From Symbiodinium sp. CCMP2592 (lineage: Eukaryota; Sar; Dinophyceae; Suessiales; Symbiodiniaceae): a stretch of 64,000 bases of DNA. The stretch is taken from contig CAJNDT010005368.1 in the NCBI GenBank assembly GCA_905221615.1, positions 37,501-101,500 of the forward strand, written 5' to 3'. Position 1 is the stretch's first letter. The number at the start of each line of letters is the position of its first letter. The translations under genes and the position numbers were made by a program. Under the pieces are notes generated by a model. It ran no database searches. It saw nothing but the letters and a program-made list of their open reading frames with translations, and had not been told where the DNA came from. Below are positions 34,301 through 43,852 of the stretch, in pieces.

Positions 34301-37300
34301 CCCTATAAAAACAAACTCCAATTTCCAACACCCCATTTCGGCTGCCAAGGCATGAAAACCCTATTCTAACCATCATAAACGTACGTTTTCAAACTCTTAA
34401 GGCATTCAGCTCACGTCTTCCGCCTCGATGTGCAGAGACTCTGCGAGACTGAGGATGTCCTCAATCTCCTCTCAAGATGGGTTTAAGCTAAGTGTGGGCT
34501 CAGGGTTCAGAGTTTGGGGTTTAAGCCTTAAGGTTTAAGTTTGTTCTAAAACTAAAAGGGCTTTAAGGCTGTATGCTGCTTTCCAGCGGGTCTTTGGAAG
34601 ACTTAGAAACGCAATTTTGGGACAAGAGGTCGGACATGGCGGTCCTTACAGGATCTCAGATCTCCTGACGATGTAGACCCTGCATAGCCGATTTTCAAGT
34701 TTGGTTTGGGGTGCGGGCTAAAGGGTTTAGGGCTTCCGGGTTTACGGTTTGGGGTTTAGGGCTTCAAGGTTTCGGGTTTAGAGCTTCAGGATGTAGGATT
34801 TGGGGTTTAGGGCTTCAGGGTCTGTCGTCCAAGGGCTTCTTGGTGTCTTGGGCCTTTGGCCCGAGAGCTTGGACAACCATGGCGGCCCGAATGATCAGAA
34901 TAGGGCTTTGGGCTGCATTATACTATGATTGTATAGCGACTAAAACGGTGTACATACTACTACTTCTTCAGACCCTCCACCTTCTTGTCGAGTCTTTGGT
35001 ATGCTGCTGATTCTTCAGACGCTCCACCTTGCTGTCGTGTCCTGTGTGCAGCGACACCAGTTATCCTTTAGGGATCCCTCATGCTACGTATTTGTGTTTG
35101 ATGTCACAGGATTCGACAGTTGCAACACGACAGGCCCACGAGTCGTCCTCCACTGTGTAGGAGTGGTTGTAGGGCTGGCCGTCCAACCGGGGGGTGTGGC
35201 CCTGGCCCCGAGCTTGTGGAGCAGAGACAGGACTCTGTGGCTTAGGGCTAAGGCTCGGGTTGAGGGTTGACATTTTTCCAGTTATTTTCATGTGTATGTA
35301 TGTGTATATATACATACACACATACATATATATATATATATATATGTATACTGTATGTACAAACAGATAGATAGATAGAAGGGCTGCAGGGCTGGGCCAA
35401 AAAAATAGGAGCACTGAGATATCCCCTGTGCCTTCGGCGTCGCACGGCGTGCCGCTCCGAGGGAAATGAGCTTGGGATACCTGGGATCAGAGCTCGGAGT
35501 TCGGCGTGTTGCACGAACGGTTCGACGTCCTCACAGTTCGAGACATGGCTGTCGTGATGTGGTGTTGGCTATGCCTAATGCGACATCAACGCGGGCAGGA
35601 TGATAAAGTCAGCACGCAGAAACTCAAGGATGACATCCTGAGATTCCTTACGTTCATCGCCATCGTGATTTTCTTAACAGGGAAAGCGCGCACCACCAAG
35701 GACAATTGCGACGATCTCAATGATAATTCAACAGTCATAGCGACGGCAATCACATCAAGCATGCCGATCGATGCAAGGATAACCAGCAAAGCGGCTTCTC
35801 CACCGGGAAACGCCAGCCCTGGTCATCGGTCAGGTGCCAGTGGAAGTGGTTCATCTTAAACCTGATTAGGAACTCGCGTCTTTAGGCTATGGGTCCGCAC
35901 GGGGTGACCGTTTAGATTGGATGTTGCAAGAAGAATCTTGCAAAAAGATGTTGTTTATCTCTTCTGTACTCTTGAGTGTCTGCCCAGGCTCGCTACTACA
36001 GCGGTCTACTAAATGCTGCTTGTTCTATGCTGGCATGGTACAAGACATTCATTCTGCAAAACTCTGTTAAGCATTAACTTTCGTTACATAAAAACGCTGA
36101 GTCGCGCAGTGCAGTACCTGGCTAGGCTGGACTCTACAGTACTACCTCACTGCTAGAAGATGCTAATATAGGGGCCGTAATAATTAGAATAGGGTTTTGG
36201 GGCCCCTTATACTAGAATTCTGACAAGGAACCCCCAGAATAGTATAGGTCATTCTGAAGGCCCCTATATTAGGCAAGGCGGTTTCCGGTTTAGGGCTGAG
36301 GACTCGGGAGCGAAGACACATTCGAGACTCGAAGCCCCGGAGCAGGAGGGACGTTGTATACACGGGAGTTTCCGAAAATTAGGGATACCTTTAAAGGGAT
36401 CCTTTCAGGGCTCCTTAATAGGATCTATAAGGGTTCTATAAAGGGTTTAGGGTTTAGGGTTTCCGAATATTAGGGGTACCTTATTTTGGGGTCCGTAGAA
36501 TAAGGATCCTACTATTTAGGGTAGTATATCAGGGTCCCCTATTTTCAGAAGCTCCCACCTCAACCCTGCAACCGTAAACCTCTGACCCCGCCCGCTCCAA
36601 AACCAATGCCGACCACATGAGCATAGCCCCCAAAACTCCAAACACCAAAAACTTCCGGCAATAGGCAGCGCCATGGTCCTGAGCAAGTGCTTCACCTCCT
36701 GGTGCTGACACAGACGGGAGTCTGATGCTTGCAACGAGAACGAGCTCAATTGCAGCCCGCTTCCCAGAGATTCCAATATCCCTTAATTAAGGAATATTCC
36801 TTAAATCATATTAGGGATCCTACTATAATTTAAGGAATATTCCTTAATTAAGGGATATTGGAGTCTCTGGGTTGCCCCCACTGCAACCCCCAAGTGCGCC
36901 TTCCGGGCTACCTTTTGAATGGATATCTGCGATTGCTTGAAAACAGGGTTCAAGTTTCAGGGCTTTGGGGAAAGGCAGTCCTTGGGGAAGAAGAAGTGGC
37001 GGCTCACGTCCAGCATAAGCCCCCGCCACTGCAAGGCAGGCTTGTCACGAATGCTCACCTGGGCTCAGATGCAGACTCTCCGGCCAAAAGCTTTAAGGGC
37101 ACCAAGAACCGTCCTAATGCTGGCACGGCAGGTTCCAGCAGCATTTTCATATCGTACCTTCTTGCATATACGTGTGTGTGTGTATATACATATATAGAGA
37201 GATAGATAGATAGATATAGAGAAAGAGAGAGAATTTGAGACACACACACACACACGCACACACGCATATCTGCACTCAGAAAGCATCATGGGCGACTCCC

Positions 37301-37647
37301 AAGCTTTGCCACCTACCGACAGGACAAGGCAAGGTTGGAAGATCAGGGAGCTGGCCTGCAAACGCTTTAGGGTTTAGGGATCGCCTGCTAACAAATCCAC
37401 AGGGGCACTCAGAATATGAGTAGTAGTTCAGCCTACTCATACTCACTCAGCCCCCTGTTTCAGGTTGGAACCCTAAAGCCCCAAATCCTACTGAAACCTT
37501 TAAACGCATATACATGTTAGCACATATTTGTATAAAAAGCCACAAAACTATATATAAACACATAAAATGTAATATATATATATATATATGTGGGGGTGTG
37601 AGCATATACATACATGTATGTATACATATATATATATATATATAATA

Positions 37648-37693
<46 letters not shown>

Positions 37694-38410
37694 TCTGTAT
37701 GTACATGTCTGCGTATATAAGTTACATATATACACAGAAACACATATGACATTATATATCTGTATACCTATATACATATATTAGGTATGTACCCGTCTGC
37801 AAAAACAACCCGAGGAGGCCGTCCGAGGGACCAAGGGCAGCTGCCAGATACCCGAGTCGGGCTTCTGGAGCAGCTGCCGAAGAGTCATCAGGCCGTTGAA
37901 GAGGCCATGCTCGGTCTCCTGGGTGTCGACGTTCTTAGGGTTTAGGGTTTAGAGTTTACAGCTTAGGGTCTAGGGCTTAGAGTTTAGGGTTTAGAGTTTA
38001 GGGTGTAGGGTTAGGGACTTTTCTTAGGCTTGGGGCTGAAGGTTTTGGGGCTTAGGGATTCTGAAATTTAGAAAGGTTCCGGGACCCAAAGGCTTCTTGG
38101 CCCGGACATGGCAGAAGCCTCTCCACTTCGCGAGCCAGCTTTCCAGCACCAGGTCAGCAAAGTACGCAAGGAGCGGAGAACTTGCAGAACTCGGGAGCCC
38201 GACACCAGCAAGCCCCGAATGATCTCGTCCGGGGGTTCCAGGCTCAAAGTGTCCGAAATTAGGACTGTTAAGGCTTAGGCATTCGCGGTTAAGCAGCCGT
38301 GCAAAGTAAGATGCCATGGTTGTTTTGGAAAGTGCTCAAGTCTTCGACTGGTAGTGTCAAGCAGCGGCAGCGAGGTCCACGCCGGAGCTCGTCACGTTGA
38401 GGGCGTAGCC
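24526..38410 (-). CDS. Beta-N-acetylhexosaminidase, glycoside hydrolase family 20, intron-rich
   Basis: GH20 enzymes cleave terminal beta-linked GlcNAc/GalNAc. Exons on the minus strand: 38410-38366 ([15 protein letters not shown]), 37933-37832 ([13 protein letters not shown]), 37058-36981 ([13 protein letters not shown]), 36698-36667 ([10 protein letters not shown]), 35861-35793 ([17 protein letters not shown]), 35481-35433 ([16 protein letters not shown]), 35201-35154 ([12 protein letters not shown]), 34468-34424 ([15 protein letters not shown]), 34005-33970 ([12 protein letters not shown]), 32573-32532 ([14 protein letters not shown]), 32044-32000 ([15 protein letters not shown]), 31813-31751 ([13 protein letters not shown]), about 30648-30560 ([16 protein letters not shown]), 28207-28184 (QSGQILLS), 27948-27911 ([11 protein letters not shown]), 26395-26366 ([10 protein letters not shown]), 25896-25830 ([11 protein letters not shown]) and 24574-24526 ([11 protein letters not shown]). 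The catalytic Asp-Glu pair is GGDEV. Donors are mostly GC, some GT, two GA. The N-terminal and some linking exons, and the stop, are missing. Confidence 0.93.
24888..24988. mobile_element. Palindromic element, family C
   Basis: ATGGTTGTCAAAATGATGGT at the left and CACAATTTTGACAACCACCC at the right; the core has TTTTGGGGTCCCTAATATAG and GGGTACCCAAAAAGGAACC. In a GH20 intron, opposite internal orientation to the copy at 43454. Confidence 0.9.
26222..26351. mobile_element. Palindromic element, family G
   Basis: CTTTAACTAGGACTAGGATA at the left and the inverted CTTTAACTAGGATGCCCAGTA at the right, about 130 bp. It begins 15 bases from the GT donor of the GH20 exon [10 protein letters not shown]. 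Confidence 0.85.
26455..26530. repeat. TTTAGGG-like tract with variant units
   Basis: About eleven heptamers, mostly TTTAGGG with TTTATGG and TCTAGGG variants, in the GH20 intron upstream (gene sense) of exon 26395. Confidence 0.85.
26818..26910. mobile_element. Palindromic element, family A (reverse orientation)
   Basis: TGTAGGGGCCTTCATAATCA at the left and GCTCACCCCTATATTA at the right; the core GGGGGTCCTTATTATAG and GATGGGCCCAAAACC is the inverted family core. Confidence 0.8.
27995..28114. mobile_element. Palindromic element, family E
   Basis: CTTGGAGGATCATGGGACTT at the left and its inverted form at the right (ACGTCCCATGATCCTTTAAG), about 120 bp. In the GH20 intron just upstream of exon 27948-27911. 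The second copy is at 33818-33937. Confidence 0.9.
28576..28687. mobile_element. Palindromic element, family B
   Basis: GGGAGCTTCCGAAAAGAGGG at the left and CCTAACTTTCGGAAACTCCC at the right. Preceded directly by four TTTAGGG-like units. Confidence 0.85.
28850..28959. mobile_element. Palindromic element, family A
   Basis: CTAATATAGGAGCGTAAATG at the left and TTAGGGCCCCTATATTAG at the right. Flanks give GC before one end and AG at the other. Confidence 0.85.
29301..29476. mobile_element. Palindromic element, family D, extended form
   Basis: TCAGAGACTCCAATATCCCT at the left, inner CCTCAATTAAGGGATATACC, the module ATCCCTTTAAAGGAACCC, and the right end GGGAGATATCGGAGTCTC. Same architecture as 12378-12572. 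Confidence 0.85.
29560..29735. repeat. Mixed TTTAGGG / TTTCGGG heptamer array
   Basis: About twenty heptamers, with TTTCGGG and TTTAGGG interspersed, preceded by two GTTAAAAAAAAAA blocks. Directly abuts a family C core at 29733. Confidence 0.9.
29733..29795. mobile_element. Core of a family C element
   Basis: TTTTTGGGTACCCTAAATAT and TAGGTGCCGTA match the family C copy at 43454 almost base for base, but both GGTTGTCAA ends are missing. A TTTAGGG/TTTCGGG array replaces the left end. Confidence 0.8.
30473..30526. repeat. (CATA)n microsatellite
   Basis: About thirteen CATA units in a GH20 intron, next to the exon [16 protein letters not shown]. Confidence 0.95.
30880..31430. repeat. ATGT/ACAT microsatellites with (GA)n and (TC)n
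   Basis: Blocks of GTAT, CATA, TATACA and ATGTAT, (GA)n at 31051-31068 and (TC)n at 31395-31421, all in a GH20 intron. The Tyr/Ile/Met/Cys frames across it are artefacts. Confidence 0.95.
33818..33937. mobile_element. Palindromic element, family E
   Basis: CTTGGAGGATCATGGGACTT at the left and CTAAGTCCCATGATCCTGTAAG at the right, with GTTATAAGTCCCTTAACTGG inside. Lies 33 bases into the GH20 intron after [12 protein letters not shown]. Confidence 0.9.
34883..34940. mobile_element. Family A half element
   Basis: CGAATGATCAGAATAGGGCT followed by TTGGGCTGCATTATACTATG; the right half is lacking. Confidence 0.55.
35283..35385. repeat. ATGT/TA/GATA microsatellite
   Basis: Alternating ATGTGTATG, (TA)n and GATA units in a GH20 intron between exons 35433 and 35201. 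Confidence 0.9.
36163..36272. mobile_element. Palindromic element, family A, well-preserved copy
   Basis: Perfect 14-bp ends CTAATATAGGGGCC and GGCCCCTATATTAG, each preceded on its own strand by G. Either strand therefore starts GC and ends AG across the element. Core AGAATAGGGTTTTGGGGCCCC and GGAACCCCCAGAATAG. In a GH20 intron. Confidence 0.92.
36364..36557. mobile_element. Composite family B element with TTTAGGG units
   Basis: GGGAGTTTCCGAAAATTAGG, the CCTTTAAAGGGATCC module, AAGGGTTTAGGGTTTAGGGT, then a second B core ending TATTTTCAGAAGCTCCCA. Same order as 12641-12824. Confidence 0.8.
36763..36871. mobile_element. Palindromic element, family D, near-perfect palindrome
   Basis: CCCAGAGATTCCAATATCCC to GGGATATTGGAGTCTCTGGG over 109 bp, with the inner TTAATTAAGGAATATTCC repeated on both arms. 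Very few mismatches, so recently active or gene-converted. It sits 65 bases upstream of GH20 exon 36698. Confidence 0.93.
37150..37265. repeat. Short GT, GATA, GA and CA microsatellites
   Basis: GTGTGTGTGTATATACATAT, (GATA)n, AGAGA and (CA)n in a GH20 intron just upstream of exon 37058. Confidence 0.9.
37545..37785. repeat. (TA)n-rich microsatellite
   Basis: Several long TA runs between 37570 and 37700 with ATACATGTATG words, in a GH20 intron. Confidence 0.95.
37934..38025. repeat. TTTAGGG-like tract touching a GH20 acceptor
   Basis: TTAGGGTTTAGGGTTTAGAG and similar words begin right at the intron side of the acceptor AG (37935-37934) of the exon [13 protein letters not shown]. Confidence 0.75.
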
Positions 38411-38655
38411 CTGCAGATGTGCAGCCAAAGTCTACGAGGCCCCCACAGCTATGAAGCCTACGACTTCTAGCCCAGCACCGGGCCCGAATCCCGAACACCG
38501 AGCATGTGCGCGGTGGTGCAACATCTCACCTATACCTCGTTGGCAAACCGCCAACCGAACGAGAATCGCTAGAAACCTACGTTGCCATAGCAGTCAGAAG
38601 TTTAAACGATCAAAAAGAAGAGGAAGACTGGAGGAGGAGGAGGAGGAGGAGGAGC

Positions 38656-38754
38656 AATGTAGTAATATTTAGAATAGGGTTTTGGGGCCCGCGATACTAT
38701 ATTTACAATCAGGAACCCCCAGAAAAGCATAGGCAATTATGAAGGCCCCGATAG
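38656..38754. mobile_element. Palindromic element, family A
   Basis: TGTAGTAATATTTAGAATAG at the left and GCAATTATGAAGGCCCCGATAG at the right with the GGGTTTTGGGGCCC core. GGA repeats flank both sides, suggesting insertion into a GGA tract. Confidence 0.8.
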
Positions 38755-39135
38755 GAGGAGGAGGGGGAGGAGGGGCACTGATGATCGTGCTGTGTTATGC
38801 CAGACGCCTCCGGCGTCAAACCAGAAACTGCGAACTCCGAGCCCCTAAAACCCCTGAACTCCTAAACGCCCAAGGTTCAAACCCGGAATCTAAGCCCTGA
38901 ATCCTTCGAAGACCGCTACAGTAGCTCCTAAATTTTCCTAAACTCCTCCTCACTGAAACCTTGCAAGCCCTCGCCTACCGGAAATCTCTCCGGTGACATT
39001 TCGTTCGGGCTCCAGGTTTAGAATCTTCAGTCTGGGGGTTTATCCATGTGCATGTGTATGTATATATGGGCGCACCCTTATTTGGGGTCCCCTACGTTTT
39101 TCGCTACATCATCTGACTGAGCTCTAACCACCAGA
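38755..39135. other. No recognisable gene
   Basis: C/A-rich CCCTAAA-like text, the intron style of this region, giving way to AT-richer sequence near 39.1 kb. Upstream exons of the GH20 gene may lie here but none could be recognised. Confidence 0.4.
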
Positions 39136-39205
39136 CTAGGTTATAACCAGCCGATTAGGTTATAACCAGCCGACTAGGTTATAACCAGTCGACTAATTTA
39201 TAATC
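39136..39205. repeat. Tandem 19-bp repeat containing GGTTATAACC
   Basis: Four units of ACTAGGTTATAACCAGCCG with few changes. Each unit contains the palindrome GGTTATAACC, so it can fold as a row of hairpins. The same palindrome recurs inverted at 41037-41066. Confidence 0.85.
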
Positions 39206-39539
39206 AGGTATACATTATCGAATATAGTATTATGCTTGTATGGAGCAGCTCGATGGCAATGGTGTACGCCATCGACTACAGTATTATATCCGGTTTGAAG
39301 ACTAACCCGGGAAGTTGCAACAACCCATGCTTTCAGAATGCTGAAGCCCGCACAACGCTAAGAATTCTATGACACCCTCGTCGAAACCCCGTTACAATGT
39401 GCTAAAATCCTTGCCTTGAAGCCGTCGATATATCTTCGTAGTTCATCTTTGTGTGACTGTATCTAAACCGCTGTATTTCAGTTTTTTCCAACAAGCGCGC
39501 TGTAGTCATTAGTCTGGCTCAGTCATTCCTTATCGCGAA

Positions 39540-40600
39540 CTAGATTTTGGAACGAAAAGCTTTCCATCTTTGTACTGTAATGCCACAATCCCATCAAAGT
39601 CTCTGTTGTTGGACGCATTGCTATCACGTTTTGGCAAACTGATAGCTTTCAATGACATATCCCTGTGCCCCTATGTGATTGCTTTTCAACATTGGTATAT
39701 CCGGTAGGTATATTTGAGTGGTGCATTCCTTAATTCTGTATGACGGCTGCCCCAAGCCAACATTGAAAACTTGCACACTACAAGCTTAGCAAACGTTGTA
39801 CAGTGTTTTTCCTGGGGGACGACATGAAGCGTCGCTTCTTAGGCTTGGCACTGTTTCTATATGCTGAGTGATGACCGACTGAAAACCAGAAGGCTACATC
39901 TAGCTTGTCCGAATTTCTGTTTGTGTTCTTGTGAATATTGACTGAAGGTCGAATAGAAGCCATGGTTCCCAGTCCAGAACTTGATCCTCGTGTTAGAAAA
40001 AGTGGTAAACACACACCGAATCACTCCTCGAAAGAGGTTCATCCATGTAGTTGGAAGTAGCATTGCTAGGAATTTTCTACGTACCGAGCGAGGAAATTTA
40101 ACAGTTTGCAAGTTGCAAATTTTGTTTCGCTCACCACACATATTCTTATCAGTTTTGTCTCATCGAAATCCTGCTTCCTTGGAACGGTCTTTGAACATAG
40201 CGTTGCAACCAGTTCGCCTATGTACGAAGTGATGAAACCTGACCACGCTGTAAACTTAGAAATACTGTCTCTCCCTACAATGACGTCATATCAGTCGTAT
40301 CTCAACTTTCTGTGTACCGTGATTTTCCAATGTTGACAACACTTACTGACCTACTGTAATCCCGATAGAGCCCCTTCATATTCCGCATTTTGATTCCTGG
40401 GTCAGTGACATGTTAGTGGCTATTCTCTCAATGTGTACATAGATCTCATAAACCCGATGTACTGGAACGGACAGACCATTATGTAAAGTCCGCCATATAG
40501 CCTTTCCGCTAAAGTTGGGGAATGCGCATATGGTCCCCGGAATTTTGTCTGTTACAAAGCACTGCATCATGCCTCAACAACCGAATACATTCCAATTACC
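39540..40600 (-). pseudogene. Unassigned protein-like fragments in an AT-richer island
   Basis: The minus strand has protein-like stretches in different phases: CFVTDKIPGTICAFPNFSGK (40570-40376 frame), FTAWSGFITSYIGELVATL (near 40240), VKFPRSVRRKFLAMLLPTTW (40141-39857 frame) and MSLKAISLPKRDSNASNNRD (near 39657). Stops and frame changes separate them. The segment lacks TTTAGGG text, so it may be one degraded inserted coding sequence. No family is recognised. Confidence 0.3.
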
Positions 40601-41097
40601 TCGGACCCTCTATTCTTCTAGTCCTTGTTTAATTTCATTGCGGTTACATTCCCCCTGAAACACCGAAACTTTCGAACGTTTGGATCTAGGTGTTGATGAA
40701 GTAGCGGTGGCACAGATTTGCTTCGTAAGGTTTATAGTGTGCAACAAACAATCAAGGCACCCCAATTTACAAACCACAACCCTGGTATGTAAGCCCCCCG
40801 GTGTTTCGACACAGTTTACCAATATTGCAGGTTCACCATCAAGTGTTGGGTTTGTTTGGGTTTTACTGCTTAGGGTTTGGCGCTAGGGTTTGGGGGAGAC
40901 TTAAACTTAAACTATTATACCGGCTCGCTTGCGCGATACGACACGGAAGACTTAAACCATCAAACCAATAAGCCAATCCATTTGGTCTATAGGGCACGGC
41001 GGGAGTCTTCAAACCCTGAACGTATTTTGCCGCCTGGTTATAACCTCTGTCCCCGGTTATAACCAGGACACCTGCGTAGTAGGCAGCTCTAGACCCA

Positions 41098-41776
41098 TCA
41101 CTAAACCATTAAACCATTAACAAACCATTAAATTAGTACACCGTTAAACCAATCCTTTCCCCCAAAGGACCCAAACCAATAAACCATTAAACCATTAAAC
41201 CAATCCTTTTGCCCCATGCCACTAAACCATCAAACCATTAAACATATCCCTTTACCCCATACCACTAAACCACTAAACCACTAAACCATTAAACCATTAA
41301 ACCAATCCTTTCCCCCAATGCACCTAAACCACTAAACCATTAAACCATTAAACCGTTAAACCATTAAACCATTCCTTTTGCTCCATACCACTAAACCACT
41401 AAACCATTAAACCATTAAACCGATCCGTTTGCTCCATACCACTAAACCACTAAACCATTAAACCATTAAACCAATCCGTTTGCTCCATACCACTAGACCA
41501 CTAAACCACTAAACCATTAAACCATTAAACCATTAAACCAATGCTTTCGGCCCATACAGGGATGTGTCTCTCTCTATAGGGGAAAATGATTGGTTTAATG
41601 GTTTAATGGTTTAGTGGTTTGGGTCCATTGGGGGAAATGATTGGTTTAATGGTTTAATGGTTTATTGGTTTGGGTCCATTGGGGGAAAGGATTGGTTTAA
41701 TGGTTTAATGGTTTATTGGTTTAGTGGCATGGAGCAAAAGGAATGGTTTAATGGTTTAATGGTTTAGTGGTTTGGG
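41098..41776. repeat. Inverted minisatellite built from AAACCATT units
   Basis: About eight units of 43-65 bp run forward to 41552 (CACTAAACCACTAAACCATT...AATCCTTTTGC.CCATAC). A 36-bp spacer follows, then four units run in the inverse orientation from 41589 (ATTGGTTTAATGGTTTAATG...GGGTCCATTGGGGGAAA). The arms can pair as a very long hairpin. Confidence 0.95.
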
Positions 41777-41814
41777 TGTGCAAAAACCCAGGGGACCCCA
41801 TATAGGGGGGTACC

Positions 41815-42215
41815 CGTATATATATATATATATATATATGTGTGTATACATAGCTGTGTACTTATTTGTTTGTGCATTTTTCATCTATGTATCGTTATTA
41901 GTATGTACATGTTGTATATCTCTATTTCCATACAAAATAGTCTCGGAAGACCTTATGAACCCTTTACCAAAGCCTCAAAACACACTTCCGGATCCCGAAA
42001 AAAGACAAATCCTAAAACTGAAATCCTAGACCCTTAGCCCTTAACCCTGCTTAACCCATCAACCCTCAACCTAGACTCAAAATAAACCGAAACCAGACCC
42101 TAACCAAACCCTATCTAAAACAATGTATATGTATGCATATATATATATATATACATATATACATATACATTCTTATATACACATACATATACATGTACAT
42201 ATACATCTACATCTA
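41815..42215. repeat. (TA)n and CATATA microsatellites flanking 280 bp of CCCTAAA-like text
   Basis: (TA)n at 41817-41838 and TATA/CATATA/ACATGT words at 42120-42212. Between them are CCCTAAACC-like words. Confidence 0.85.
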
Positions 42216-43453
42216 TAAGCGCCTCTGCCCCCAGACCCACGTCGGCCAGCCGCGCCGAGAGCAGCGGCGCTTCCGAGGCTCCGGGCTCGGAGGAGGCCTG
42301 GGGCCGGGCCCCCCGCACCCCCCGCAGCCCCGGTTTGGGGTTCAGGGTTTAGGACTTACCTCCAGAAACCAAGCTGGGATCCTGCCATTCCATCGTCACC
42401 AGTAAGGGCCCGCAACATCTTGTTTGGGTCGTCAGGGTTTACTGTATTGGACACCCCACTGAACCGATTCTTGGAATGGAGAGCTCTGCCCTTTGCGGTC
42501 TCAAGGGTAGCGAACATCGCTCAAGATACTACCTACCTCACTCTGGGTTGGGGGATGTTGGGGGATCTCCTCACGGTCCTTCGTAGTCCTGTCGTAGCAA
42601 ACCGTTAACACCTCGAAGGCAAAGAAGTTCAGAACCACGCTAACAGGCACTCCCGCCAAGCGTCGCTGTCTATCATGGAGCCGACGAAGTCGTCCAGCGT
42701 CTGCCTGCCCGAAGGATCAGTCCTAGGCCTACTGCGGTGGTGGGTCGGAGCATACGCTTCAGGACTCAGGTTTCAAGCTTTTTGCGACCACGACGACGAC
42801 AGAGGACACCGAGCATGCCCACCACCGTTGATGTCATGATTATGGTCACCATCACCATGATCACCGTCATCATCATCATCATCGTCATCACTAACTAACA
42901 CCGCCGCTCTCATCGTCATTGCTGTCACCAACGTTGCAATAGCCGCAAGCAGCCACCCAAAAAAAACATCCAGCAGAAACACAAATAGCAGCTTCAATGA
43001 CAATTACATTCATGCAGCAATCTCACTGTCACTGAAATCATGAGAACAGCGCTGGAAACAGCGGCAGTAGTGGTAGCACGAAACGCCCCTGCACAGGCCT
43101 CAGCGCGACGCTGGGCAGATCTGCTGTCAGCTTTCGCACCTTTCAAGGATGCACCAAACCGCAAACTCTGCGATGAGTGGCGTGGTCTTGTATCTCTTCT
43201 GACAGCAAGGCCTTTTGCTAACATATCTCTTTCATCCATATATCCTGGAACGGTGAGAGTGGATTTCAGTCTGAATCATGATCCTCATCCTCCTCTTTAA
43301 GTCTTTAAGTCTTTATCACTACACTAAGAGCTTTGCTGTCATTGTCGTAGAAGCGACCCAGCTCCATTTGCAGCAGTCGTGGTACCCCTCCAACAGTCTC
43401 ACGATGGAGTAGCCAAGCCAGCTGCCCAGCATCCTATAATGGAATTCAGTATC
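42216..43453. other. Exon-like pieces without assignment; ATC/GTC triplet tract
   Basis: The minus strand near 42725-42650 reads TDPSGRQTLDDFVGSMIDS followed by DAWREC, strongly protein-like with GC3 bias. A plus-strand frame at 42438-42608 (LDTPLNRFLEWRALPFAVSR...) is also plausible. 42780-42900 is a CAT/CGA triplet tract. No family is recognised. Confidence 0.35.
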
Positions 43454-43556
43454 TGGGTGGTTGTCAACATTATGGCCCCTTTTTGGGTACCCTAAATATT
43501 AGGTGCCGTACCATAATAGGGACCCAAAAAGGGAGCCTCATTTTGGCAACCACCCA
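43454..43556. mobile_element. Palindromic element, family C
   Basis: TGGGTGGTTGTCAACATTAT at the left and CATTTTGGCAACCACCCA at the right. Core TTTTTGGGTACCCTAAATAT and GGGACCCAAAAAGGGA. Shares its core with 29733-29795. Confidence 0.92.
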
Positions 43557-43852
43557 ATCTGGGGTTTGTCTGGGTTTGAGGTTGAGTGAACGTGGAATAC
43601 AGTCATTGTAAACTGACAGCTTCAGATCAGATCAGGAACCGGTTCTAACCCCTGCGTCCCGCCTCAAGCTGGCCCTGCCTCCTGCAGAGCATCGGGATCA
43701 CGGCTTAGGGCTTGCAGTTTCGGGGGTGTCGGGTTTAGGGTTTTGGGGTTTCGGGCTTCGGGGTTGGGGGAAGTCTTGACACTCCAGATCAAACGTCAAG
43801 TTTCAGGGGCTTGGACCTGGAATCAAGCAACCTCACTTGCTCTAGAATCTAG

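Noticed and set aside
35506..35859. 117-codon plus-strand frame with hydrophobic stretches
   Set aside because: It overlaps, on the opposite strand, the GH20 exon with [10 protein letters not shown] and intron; the minus reading has clear family motifs.
38095..38185. Minus-strand frame [18 protein letters not shown]
   Set aside because: Lies inside the GH20 intron between the in-phase exons ending 38366 and starting 37933; no acceptor/donor pair fits.
41098..41776. CRISPR-like regular repeats
   Set aside because: Units are tandem with degenerate spacers, inverted in the second half, in a eukaryotic setting.
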